Origin: Oscillospiraceae bacterium
GTDB taxonomy: Bacteria > Bacillota > Clostridia > Oscillospirales > Ruminococcaceae
Assembly (NCBI GenBank): GCA_900768125.1
Contig: CAAGBS010000033.1
Coordinates: 1-17,443 of the forward strand
Reading direction: 5' to 3'
DNA length: 17,443 bases
Below the pieces are notes generated by a model. That model was not told the origin of the DNA. It saw nothing but the letters and a program-made list of their open reading frames with translations, and ran no database searches. Made by a program: the position numbers and the translations under genes. Positions 7,253 to 14,081 of this stretch are shown piece by piece. Every line of letters begins with the position of its first letter. The stretch's first letter is position 1.

Positions 7253-7293
7253 GAGTAAAATCTTAATTCGTAATTTGGAATAACGACTGCGCG

Positions 7294-7319
7294 TACGGGA
7301 GGGGCTCGCCCCTCCCGTA
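7294..7319. terminator. Perfect GC-rich hairpin between convergent genes
   Basis: TACGGGAGGGG (7294-7304) pairs with CCCCTCCCGTA (7309-7319) around CTCG, an 11-bp perfect stem. It lies between the stops of the diguanylate cyclase and sigF genes. No U-run follows on either strand, so it may be a weak terminator or act only as an mRNA 3'-end stabiliser. Confidence 0.5.
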
Positions 7320-7342
7320 ATATCATTTACGAAATAAATACG

Positions 7343-7993
7343 TCACACCAGCTGTTCCCGCAGGGAACTGAGCAGCTTGCGCTCGCGGCGGCTCACCATC
7401 ACCTGGGTCATGCCGAGTATCTGCGCGGTCTCGCACTGGGTCTTGCGCCGGAAATAGCGCAGAAGCAGTATCTCGCGGTCCTCAGCGGGGAGTTCCGACA
7501 GGCACTGCCGCAGCGCCAGCCGGTCGATGAGCGCTTCCTCCCCCGAAGCGGACGGCACCGGCAGCGGCTCGCCGTCCTCCCCGCCGTGGTCGAGCGATAC
7601 CGGCGGAATGCCAGCGCAAAGAGCCTCGGCGGCTTCCTCGGAAGTCACCCCCAGCGCCTGCGCGATGTCCGATATCCGCGGCTCACCGCCAGGGCTGTCC
7701 GCAGCAAGCTGCTCACGCACCCGCGCCGCCTTTACGGAAAGTTCTTTCAGGCTGCGGCTTATCTTCACGCTGCCGCCGTCCCGGAACAGCCGCCGTATCT
7801 CCCCCAGTATCACCGGGACGGCATAGGTCGAGAAGCACAGCCCCCGCTCCGGCTCGAAGCGGTCCGCAGCCTTGACAAGCCCCACGCAGCCCGCCGCGTA
7901 TAGTTCCTCGTACTCCACACCGCGCCCACGGAAGCGGTTCGCCATCTTGTGCACCAGCGGGAGATTGCTCTCGATAAATTCGTCGCGGGTCAC
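7343..7993 (-). CDS. sigF: Forespore sigma factor SigF
   Basis: A 216-residue sigma-70-family factor that directs early forespore transcription. Region 2 is readable at about residues 5-70 (EYEELYAAGCVGLVKAADRF, then the -10 recognition stretch FSTYAVPVILGEIRR), with region 3 near 75-120. Region 4 ends in a helix-turn-helix (TQCETAQILGMTQVMVSRRE, about 185-205). Alone it could be SigF or SigG, but its place as third gene after spoIIAA and spoIIAB decides for SigF. The GTG start overlaps the spoIIAB stop as GTGA, so translation is probably coupled, with GGTGAG upstream as ribosome site. Activity is held by SpoIIAB and released by unphosphorylated SpoIIAA. Confidence 0.95.
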   Translation of the reverse strand: MTRDEFIESNLPLVHKMANRFRGRGVEYEELYAAGCVGLVKAADRFEPERGLCFSTYAVPVILGEIRRLFRDGGSVKISRSLKELSVKAARVREQLAADSPGGEPRISDIAQALGVTSEEAAEALCAGIPPVSLDHGGEDGEPLPVPSASGEEALIDRLALRQCLSELPAEDREILLLRYFRRKTQCETAQILGMTQVMVSRRERKLLSSLREQLV

Positions 7994-8484
7994 GTCGCGC
8001 TCACCAGCTTGTCCAGGTCGGACTGCATATCAGGCTCCGCGCCGCGGGTGTGCACGCTTATCCGCTTCTCCATCGTGACAGAAGTTCCTTTCCCCGGCGC
8101 GCTCTTGACGCTCACGCGGTCCATGAAGCTTTCCATCACCGAAAAGCCAAGACCGCTGCGCTCCTCCTCCGGCGCGGTGGTGAAAAGCGGGGTCATCGCC
8201 TGCTCAACGTCCTGGATCCCCGCGCCCCTGTCCTTTACGCATATGTAGAACACCCCGCCCGCGTACTGCCGCATTACAAGCTCCACAGTCCCCACGCAGC
8301 CGCGGTAGCCGTGCACTATCGCATTCGTGACCGCTTCCGATACGGCGGTCTTGATCTCGCTTATCTCCCGCACGGTCGGGTCGGACTGCGCCGCAAAAGC
8401 CGCAGCAGCCGCCCGCGCGTAGCCCTCGTTCACCGACAGAGACGGAAAGCTCAGCCGGCATTCATTTAACACTTCGCGTTTCAT
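7990..8484 (-). CDS. spoIIAB: Anti-sigma F factor and serine kinase SpoIIAB
   Basis: A 164-residue GHKL-fold kinase that binds SigF and phosphorylates SpoIIAA. The ATP site is plain: the N-box EIKTAVSEAVTNAIVHGY with catalytic Glu50 and Mg-binding Asn54, the G1 box KDRGAGI (84-90) and the G2 box RSGLGFSVM (109-117). The region PLFTTAPEEERSG (99-111) is close to the B. subtilis lid. It runs about 18 residues longer at the C-terminus than the 146-residue B. subtilis protein, ending in a polar tail. The ATG overlaps the spoIIAA stop as ATGA, with a strong GGAGGGAG site inside spoIIAA. Confidence 0.96.
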   Translation of the reverse strand: MKREVLNECRLSFPSLSVNEGYARAAAAAFAAQSDPTVREISEIKTAVSEAVTNAIVHGYRGCVGTVELVMRQYAGGVFYICVKDRGAGIQDVEQAMTPLFTTAPEEERSGLGFSVMESFMDRVSVKSAPGKGTSVTMEKRISVHTRGAEPDMQSDLDKLVSAT

Positions 8485-8798
8485 TTAACTCCCTCCGTTA
8501 CCTCCACCAGCAGCCCGGCAAGTCCGGACAGCCTTATCACGCCAGCAATCTCCGGGCGGGCGTTCTTGATGATGATATCACCGCCGCACGCCCTGACCGC
8601 CCGCAGCCTGCCGAGAATCAGCCCTATCCCCGAGCTGTCCATGAACCCCACTTTCTCCATGTCGATTATCAGCATCTCCGGCTGGGAGCGCTCTATCACC
8701 TCGTCAAGCTCGCGTCGCATTTCCCGGGCGGCGTGATGGTCGATGTCCCCGGAAAGCGCAGCTGTTATGCGCCTGCCGTCATTGTACAGCTTCACCAT
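8481..8798 (-). CDS. spoIIAA: Anti-anti-sigma factor SpoIIAA
   Basis: A 105-residue STAS-domain protein that frees SigF by binding SpoIIAB when unphosphorylated. The phosphorylation motif FMDSSGIG is intact; Ser56 corresponds to Ser58 of B. subtilis. SGDIDHH (17-22) matches the family N-terminal strand. The ATG at 8798 is chosen over one at 8816: AAAGGGGGAA lies just before the inner ATG, and the shorter N-terminus aligns with known SpoIIAA. It is first in the spoIIA operon, followed by ATGA overlap with spoIIAB. The upstream region has Spo0A-box-like and SigH-like elements. Confidence 0.95.
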   Translation of the reverse strand: MVKLYNDGRRITAALSGDIDHHAAREMRRELDEVIERSQPEMLIIDMEKVGFMDSSGIGLILGRLRAVRACGGDIIIKNARPEIAGVIRLSGLAGLLVEVTEGVK

Positions 8799-8838
8799 TC
8801 GGCTTCCCCCTTTCATATACGTTTATCTTACCACTTTT

Positions 8839-8890
8839 TTCCTGCGGAGTTTGTCGCTATTCCTGCGGATCTACAGAGTTTTCCTGCGGA
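8839..8890 (-). repeat. Three TTCCTGCGGA direct repeats at exact 21-bp spacing
   Basis: Identical 10-mers begin at 8839, 8860 and 8881, giving two exact 21-bp periods, which places them on one face of the helix. On the spoIIA strand each reads TCCGCAGGAA followed by (A/T)A, which includes AGGAAWA, similar to the SigH -35 element AGGAWWW. They lie 41 to 92 bases upstream of the spoIIAA start. Confidence 0.6.
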
Positions 8891-8955
8891 TTTCCGGCGG
8901 CTGGAAGCAAGTCTGCTGTCTTTTTGCCGCAATTTCTCAGATAGTGAGTTTTTTG

Positions 8956-9003
8956 TTGTCAAACTGCACAATTACAGAAAAATTAACTGTGCAGTTTCGA
9001 CAA
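8956..9003. promoter_or_regulatory. Dyad with two inverted Spo0A-box-like sites
   Basis: TTGTCAAA (8956-8963, 7 of 8 to TTGTCGAA) faces TTCGACAA (8996-9003), which is an exact TTGTCGAA on the minus strand. Between them AAACTGCACA (8961-8970) and TGTGCAGTTT (8988-8997) form a perfect 10-bp inverted repeat with a 17-base spacer. Spo0A control of spoIIA is well established in endospore formers; use of these sites is inferred. Confidence 0.5.
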
Positions 9004-9019
9004 ACCGTTACATAATCTG

Positions 9020-9048
9020 TTGAAAAACGCGCAACAATATAGTACAAT
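9020..9048 (+). promoter_or_regulatory. Sigma-A-like promoter of the HD-domain gene
   Basis: TTGAAA (9020-9025) and TACAAT (9043-9048), one mismatch each to consensus, with a 17-base spacer. The start is predicted near 9055, about 50 bases before the TTG codon. Confidence 0.65.
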
Positions 9049-9105
9049 ATTACTATAAACCACAGGCTATAATTAGGCAGAAATGCCAAACAATAAGGTG
9101 ATAAT

Positions 9106-9657
9106 TTGTACAAAGCTTTATTTTCGCGCAAGACCATCGACCAGCTCCCGGAATACTACGACTGCGTTCACGACCTGCTGAACACGAATGCAGTCCGGCA
9201 GCTGGGGGAATTTACCCACCACAAGGGCACCACGCGCCTGCAGCACAGTCTCAACGTGTCGTACTATAACTTTCTGCTCTGCCGGAAGCTTCATTTCGAC
9301 GCCTGCTCCGCCGCCCGCGCGGGACTGCTCCACGACCTGTTCCTCTACGACAGGAAAGAGCACGAGCCGGTGGAGGGCGAGGGCAACCACGCGGTGGGGC
9401 ACCCGAAGATAGCGTTTTTCAACGCCGCTGAGATGTTCCCGATAAACGACCGTGAGGGGGACATGATAGCGAACCACATGTGGCCTCTGTCCCCGCACCT
9501 GCCGCACTTCCGCGAGACCTGGATAATTCAGTTCGTGGACAAGGCGTGCGCGCTCGGAGAAATAAGCTGTCTTGCCGCGCGTATAAGCCGCAGGAAGCTG
9601 CGTCTTGCGGCGGCGTTCTCGCTGACGCTTCTGGTGCGGCTGACTATCAGGCTGTGA
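9106..9657 (+). CDS. HD-domain phosphohydrolase family protein
   Basis: A 183-residue protein of the HD superfamily of metal-dependent phosphohydrolases. The start is TTG at 9106, with AAGGTGAT ending 5 bases upstream. Candidate metal ligands in family order are His47 (RLQHSLNV), His76-Asp77 (GLLHDLFLYD), His95 and/or His99, His124 (NHMWPL) and Asp145 (QFVDKAC), the H...HD...D pattern. The substrate is unknown; nucleotides or (p)ppGpp-like compounds are typical for the superfamily. The last 25 residues (ISRRKLRLAAAF onward) are basic and hydrophobic, so membrane association is possible. Its 3' end overlaps that of spoIIR by 11 bp on the opposite strand. Confidence 0.8.
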   Translation: MYKALFSRKTIDQLPEYYDCVHDLLNTNAVRQLGEFTHHKGTTRLQHSLNVSYYNFLLCRKLHFDACSAARAGLLHDLFLYDRKEHEPVEGEGNHAVGHPKIAFFNAAEMFPINDREGDMIANHMWPLSPHLPHFRETWIIQFVDKACALGEISCLAARISRRKLRLAAAFSLTLLVRLTIRL

Positions 9658-10231
9658 ACAGCCCCCTGAAGAACTCGTAGACCGCGAAACGGAACTCCAC
9701 GCGGTTCCCGGTGAAATCCTCCGGGAGCGCTTCGGCGGCTTCTTCGCGCTCCGCCGCAAGCGGAATGCACATCGCCGGGTACATCACGCACCACCAGTTG
9801 CGCCCCTCCCCGCTGCCGAGGGTTATCCTCAGCGCAAGGTACTCCCCCGCCGGGAGAGTCGCCTGTTCATACCGCCGGGTCGGGAAATACATCTCGGTAA
9901 GCTCGGCTTTCGCGCTATAATCAACACCCTGCTGTGATAGGAAATCGCAGCAGGTTTTTTCTATCTCGGGGAGCAGTCCGCGAACCGTTTCGGCAGCCTC
10001 CTCACGGCTTTCCGCGGCGGTGAGACGGGTGCCGTATTCCCGCAGGATACAGTCCCGCAGGTCTTGCTTTATCTGCTGGTCGCGGGGGTTGTCGCTGTTG
10101 GCGGGAATGTGCAGGCGCAGCACCTCCGAGGGTATCTCATCGCATTCCCGCGCGAAGCCGCCGAAGCTCCCCAGCAGCAGCGCAAGAGCCGCTCCCAGAG
10201 CCATAATTATGTCAAGTAACCTAGCTGTCAT
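9647..10231 (-). CDS. spoIIR: Stage II sporulation protein R
   Basis: A 194-residue secreted signal protein, made in the forespore under SigF. It activates the protease SpoIIGA in the mother cell, which processes pro-SigE. The start at 10231 is chosen because ACGGAGGT precedes it; a frame extension to 10285 lacks a site. An N-terminal hydrophobic segment (about 5-24) would export it. Family landmarks are LRLHIPANSDNPRDQ (38-52), YFPTRRYEQATLPAGEY (115-131) and NWWCVMYPAMC (145-155). It sits about 850 bases upstream of the spoIIA operon and on the same strand, separated by the HD gene. I could not identify a clear SigF promoter in the 130 bases upstream. Confidence 0.93.
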   Translation of the reverse strand: MTARLLDIIMALGAALALLLGSFGGFARECDEIPSEVLRLHIPANSDNPRDQQIKQDLRDCILREYGTRLTAAESREEAAETVRGLLPEIEKTCCDFLSQQGVDYSAKAELTEMYFPTRRYEQATLPAGEYLALRITLGSGEGRNWWCVMYPAMCIPLAAEREEAAEALPEDFTGNRVEFRFAVYEFFRGLFTA

Positions 10232-10331
10232 GTCGTGTACCTCCGTTCTGACTGAAGTATTGGAGATACGACGTATTCTATTCAAAATAAATCGCGTGGT
10301 GCGAAACTTTTTCTTCCATTTCTGTGACTAC

Positions 10332-10337
10332 TATAAT
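10332..10337 (+). promoter_or_regulatory. Likely -10 box upstream of the lipoprotein pair
   Basis: An exact TATAAT sits 25 bases before the first lipoprotein ATG. The matching -35 area (10309-10314, TTTTCT) is poor, so the promoter may need an activator, or the start may lie elsewhere. Confidence 0.4.
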
Positions 10338-10361
10338 AAGAAAATCAGGGAGAGGTACGCC

Positions 10362-11693
10362 ATGCTTAAATATACAAAACATCTCGCGCTTCTTGCTTCA
10401 TTCACGCTTCTCTGCGGCTGCAGCGGGAACGCTCCGGAATCCTCGCAGAGACAGAACTCCGAATCAGAACTGCCGCAGGCTCAGACCGCCGAGATACAGT
10501 CCCCGGCGGGGGAAACCGCGCAGGAAGCCCCCGCCTCTCAGGAAGCGCAGCCCGCTGAGACCGCTCCCGCGGACGGCTCGGGAGTTTCGCTGGTGTCCGG
10601 CGGGGATTCGCTTCACAGCGGCGTTTTCGAGCTGAACGGGACGTGGTGCGAACTTACCGACCTGCCCTTTGAGATAGACAGCTATTCAGTCCCTATGCTC
10701 GGGAAAGAAAACCATTATTTCTTCGGCTGCTTCGGCAAAAAGCTGTATTTCTACGAAGCCAGCGGGGACAACGACGTCTGGAACAACACCTGGTCGCAGG
10801 ACAAGCTGTGGTGCTTCGACCCGCAGACCGGCGAGGAAAAGCTGATATATTCCAACGAAGAATACAGACGCGTGAGCTTTTCATTTGTCAACGACCAGTA
10901 TCTGGTGCTGGATTATCAGCCCACGCCGCAGAGCGATAACCACATGAAAGTGCTGAACCTCCAGACCGGGGAAACAGTGCTGGATATCCCGGAGCAGTCC
11001 GGAAATATCCGGTATGACCCTGGCAGCGGCGTGCAGATAGTCTACGATATGATGTACATTACAGGAGAATACACCATGCCGGAGTTCGGCAAGTCCATCA
11101 ACGTGGGGCTTATGCTGGAACTTAACACCGGTACCGCCAGCCTTTACGACCTCAATCTGCATTCGGTCTACTACGGCGTGGGCAACGTCTGCTTTGTCGG
11201 CGATGATTACACCGTCACCAGCATACACGGCGAGACGGTGTCTAAGTTCGGCGATTCGGGCGAAGATGATGATTCCCTCGTCTGGTACAATATGCGCGAC
11301 ACCTATTTTCTGACCTGCGAGGTCAGCCGCAGCTATGACGTCCTCGGCAGCCGCAGCGAACTTTTCTGGCGGGACAGGAACAACGAGGATCACCGCATAG
11401 GCGAAACTGCTTTCTCGGTGCAGTGTCCGCTGGATTTGTTCAGAATGAACCGCGGCCGCATATTCTGCGCAACACTCTACAAGGAACTGACGACCACCGT
11501 ATATAACGGGGTCTGCGACGAATATCAGCAGCAGCTGAAGAAATGGCTCGTGCTGGGCAGCTATGAGGGCGACTCCGCGCAGGCGGCGCTGCTGGAGCTT
11601 GACGAAGTTATACAGGTCTGCTCCGACAACGACTGCATATATCTTGTTTACCCATTAAGCCATCGCGTAACGCTCGTCTACAAGGAGGACTGA
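10362..11693 (+). CDS. Lipoprotein of unknown function, first of a tandem pair
   Basis: A 443-residue predicted lipoprotein. The ATG at 10362 follows GGGAGAGG and starts a type II signal peptide with lipobox LCGC, so Cys20 would be lipidated. Residues 21-75 are a low-complexity Ser/Glu/Ala/Pro/Gln linker that would span the wall. The rest (about 85-443) is rich in aromatic residues and beta-type repeats with recurring 'LNxxTGE'-like turns (NLQTGETVLDI, LELNTGTASLY), suggesting a beta-propeller-like fold. The domain opens with FELNGTWCELTDLPFEI, also found in the next gene. No enzyme motif is recognisable. It is separated from its paralogue by 1 base. Confidence 0.85.
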   Translation: MLKYTKHLALLASFTLLCGCSGNAPESSQRQNSESELPQAQTAEIQSPAGETAQEAPASQEAQPAETAPADGSGVSLVSGGDSLHSGVFELNGTWCELTDLPFEIDSYSVPMLGKENHYFFGCFGKKLYFYEASGDNDVWNNTWSQDKLWCFDPQTGEEKLIYSNEEYRRVSFSFVNDQYLVLDYQPTPQSDNHMKVLNLQTGETVLDIPEQSGNIRYDPGSGVQIVYDMMYITGEYTMPEFGKSINVGLMLELNTGTASLYDLNLHSVYYGVGNVCFVGDDYTVTSIHGETVSKFGDSGEDDDSLVWYNMRDTYFLTCEVSRSYDVLGSRSELFWRDRNNEDHRIGETAFSVQCPLDLFRMNRGRIFCATLYKELTTTVYNGVCDEYQQQLKKWLVLGSYEGDSAQAALLELDEVIQVCSDNDCIYLVYPLSHRVTLVYKED

Positions 11694-11694
11694 C

Positions 11695-12969
11695 ATGAAA
11701 TACCACCACATCGCGCTTCTGACCGCTCTCACTCTGCTCTGCGGCTGCTCCGGGAACGTTCAGTCCGGCGCGCTGCCGACTGCTGAATCCACCGAGCCGC
11801 TCCCCGCTGAAAGCACCGCGACCTCGGCTTCACAGACCGCTTCCACGACCGCGCGCGGGACCGCCGAAGCAGTGCCGCCCGCCGCGACCGCCGAACCCTC
11901 CGATGAAGCGGCGGACGGCGAATTATTCCATCTGAACGGCGACTGGCGCGAGCCGGAGGAGCTTCCGTTCAAGGTCACGCTGTACTCTCCACGGGAAAAT
12001 TCCGCTCACCCTGAGATGTGGGAGTACGTTGACGGCGAAAAGCAGCTGGTATCGAACACGACCATCACGCACATCACTGATGATGGAGTAATGATACTGG
12101 AAAAAATAGTCCCGCCGGAGATTTCGGAAGACGGTCCGTTCTCGCAGTATCTCCCCGGAACGGTCACAACGATATACTCCTATGACCCGGCGACTGACGA
12201 GCTGAAAACCATATATTCCGGTGATATATTGACAACCCGTATTGAGCAATACAACGATGAATACTGCTGCGCTTTTAATCTGCATGATGATTATTCATAT
12301 GATGTCGTGCTGATATCGCTGCTGACCGGAGAAGCCAGAACGATACCCCATTCAGGAGAGCACATGGTGTACTGCGATTTTTCTTCCGAAATACACATCA
12401 GCGGGAATTATGTCTATACCACCGGTTATGTTGACCTGCCCATCGAAAACGGAACGTTCTTCAAAGAGTTCAGATATGATATCTCGAACGGCACATGGTC
12501 GATAGCAGATGACAGCGACAAAGAGCCCTGGGACGATATTTCCTATACCGATGGCTACGATATAAAGTGGGATACCCCGCATGAGCGCGAGCCAGGCGAG
12601 CACAGTTATATTGCAGGTTCTTCGTACTATCCGGCTCATTTCACCAACAGCAGTACGGAAAACGGCACAGTCTGCACTGCAAGTTTCACCGGCGGCAGCG
12701 GCTCGGAAATAACCATCGGTTCGACCACTAATGGAATATACACATTTTATATGACTAACAACAGGATATTCCTCATGGACGTGAGAACCGGAGGAACCGA
12801 CTACACCATGATAGCCGGAACCTGCCCCACTGGATATTCCACCTCCACTGCCGCAGTGATAGCCACGCCTGGCGACCCCATTACCATGCGCGGTATGAAA
12901 TATATCAAGCCCGACAAAATCTATATCGTGGACTTCCGGACGCTGGACTGCATAGAGCTGTCATATTAA
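11695..12969 (+). CDS. Lipoprotein of unknown function, second of a tandem pair
   Basis: A 424-residue predicted lipoprotein. AAGGAGG lies 7 bases before the ATG, inside the end of the previous gene. The lipobox is LCGC with lipid-modified Cys18; a Thr/Ala/Ser/Glu-rich linker spans about 19-74. The globular part starts with LFHLNGDWREPEELPF (77-92), clearly paralogous to the preceding protein (shared LNGxW, LPF and LLCGCSGN), and it shares the later block with GEA(R)TIP and ITGEY/TTGYV turns. Divergence is extensive, so the duplication is not recent. A surface-exposed binding or structural role is a guess. No terminator is evident before the hprK promoter. Confidence 0.85.
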   Translation: MKYHHIALLTALTLLCGCSGNVQSGALPTAESTEPLPAESTATSASQTASTTARGTAEAVPPAATAEPSDEAADGELFHLNGDWREPEELPFKVTLYSPRENSAHPEMWEYVDGEKQLVSNTTITHITDDGVMILEKIVPPEISEDGPFSQYLPGTVTTIYSYDPATDELKTIYSGDILTTRIEQYNDEYCCAFNLHDDYSYDVVLISLLTGEARTIPHSGEHMVYCDFSSEIHISGNYVYTTGYVDLPIENGTFFKEFRYDISNGTWSIADDSDKEPWDDISYTDGYDIKWDTPHEREPGEHSYIAGSSYYPAHFTNSSTENGTVCTASFTGGSGSEITIGSTTNGIYTFYMTNNRIFLMDVRTGGTDYTMIAGTCPTGYSTSTAAVIATPGDPITMRGMKYIKPDKIYIVDFRTLDCIELSY

Positions 12970-12985
12970 AATTTCACAAAACGTA

Positions 12986-13014
12986 TTGAAATAATTTTCC
13001 GCTTGTTGTATAAT
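12986..13014 (+). promoter_or_regulatory. Sigma-A promoter of hprK
   Basis: TTGAAA (12986-12991) and exact TATAAT (13009-13014) with a 17-base spacer. The start is predicted near 13021, about 44 bases before the hprK ATG. Confidence 0.8.
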
Positions 13015-13064
13015 ATAATTGTGGCATTGTACGCCGCTATCAAAAAACGGAAAGGAACATTTTT

Positions 13065-14036
13065 ATGCCTTTTGATGAGATCAACCGGGAGTTTTCATTC
13101 CCATTACAGAAAATTATCGATGAATATAAGCTTGAAGTGATATACATGCCGGAGGACGGCGGCAACACCCTAATCTCCGACCATGAGATAAACCGCCCGG
13201 GACTGCAGTTCGCGGGTTTCTACGAATACTTCGACAAGCAGCGTATCCAGGTCATGGGGCGCACGGAGCACTCCTACCTCTCCACGCTTGAACCCAACGT
13301 CCGCCGAGAGCGTATCGACAACCTGCTCAGCTACAAGTTCCCGGCGCTCATCGTCACCCGCGACCTGGAAGTGTTCCCCGAACTCGTAGAGAGCGCAAAG
13401 GAGCACGAGACCACACTGCTGCGCACCGATGAATCCTCGTCAGTGTTCACCTCGAAGCTGGTCAATTTCCTGAACCTCCAGCTTGCGCCCCGCATCACCC
13501 GCCACGGCGTTCTCATCGAGATTTACGGCGAGGGCGTGCTTATCCTCGGCGAGAGCGGCGTTGGTAAGAGCGAGACCGCGATAGAGCTTGTAAAGCGCGG
13601 CCACAGACTCATCGCCGACGACGCGGTGGAGATCAAGAAAGCCTCCAACATCACGCTTGTCGGAAGCTCACCGGATAATATCCGCCACTTCCTCGAACTG
13701 CGCGGTATAGGTATAATCAACGCGCGCCAGCTGTTCGGCGTCGGCGCTGTAAAGCTGAACGAGAAGATAGACATGGTGGTAGAACTGGAACTCTGGAATC
13801 CCGAAAAGACCTACGACAGAATGGGCGTTGACACCCACTATATGACTATCCTCGGCGTTAAGGTTCCGCTGCTGACTATCCCGGTAAAGCCCGGACGTAA
13901 CCTCGCAGTCATCCTTGAAGTTGCGGCTATGAACAACCGTATGAAGAAGATGGGCTACAACGCAGCCAAGGACCTGCTCCACCAGCTGGGCATAGACTCC
14001 GACAGCGAGGAAATAATGTCGGACCTCAACATCTGA
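13065..14036 (+). CDS. hprK: HPr kinase/phosphorylase
   Basis: A 323-residue bifunctional enzyme that phosphorylates HPr on Ser46 and reverses it, the sensor of CcpA-type carbon control in Firmicutes. The N-terminal domain (1-130) is followed by the kinase core: Walker A GESGVGKS (162-169), catalytic Asp in ADDAVEI (184-190), the HprK signature LRGIGIINARQLFG (212-225) and the C-terminal K-loop VKPGRNLAVILEVAAMN (274-290). Length is close to the usual 310-320. GGAAAGGA precedes the ATG. It heads a likely operon with a ROK glucokinase (45-base gap) and a 67-residue protein, coupling the regulator to glucose phosphorylation. Confidence 0.97.
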   Translation: MPFDEINREFSFPLQKIIDEYKLEVIYMPEDGGNTLISDHEINRPGLQFAGFYEYFDKQRIQVMGRTEHSYLSTLEPNVRRERIDNLLSYKFPALIVTRDLEVFPELVESAKEHETTLLRTDESSSVFTSKLVNFLNLQLAPRITRHGVLIEIYGEGVLILGESGVGKSETAIELVKRGHRLIADDAVEIKKASNITLVGSSPDNIRHFLELRGIGIINARQLFGVGAVKLNEKIDMVVELELWNPEKTYDRMGVDTHYMTILGVKVPLLTIPVKPGRNLAVILEVAAMNNRMKKMGYNAAKDLLHQLGIDSDSEEIMSDLNI

Positions 14037-14081
14037 TTTTTTTCAACATTCCACAATAAAAACGAAAGGCAGTATATTCAA

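Larger units (their letters stand above)
8799..9105. other. spoIIA / HD-gene divergent control region
   Basis: About 300 bases without a gene. From the spoIIA side it holds the three 21-bp-spaced TTCCTGCGGA repeats (8839-8890), a partial 0A-box-like TTGTCGCT (8851-8858), the inverted 0A-box-like pair in a dyad (8956-9003) and then the promoter of the HD gene (9020-9048). Short open frames here are AT-rich and unsupported. Its layout fits sporulation control of the left-going operon. Confidence 0.6.

Noticed and set aside
8733..9023. Plus-strand frame with a 7-residue repeat (FPAEFVA/IPADLQS/FPADFRR)
   Set aside because: The repeat is simply the 21-bp DNA array translated. The frame begins antisense inside spoIIAA and lacks a ribosome site.
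10262..10285. Short ATACG-A-CGTAT dyad upstream of spoIIR as a regulator site or SigF promoter
   Set aside because: It does not match the SigF promoter consensus, and an isolated 11-base dyad is not enough to call.
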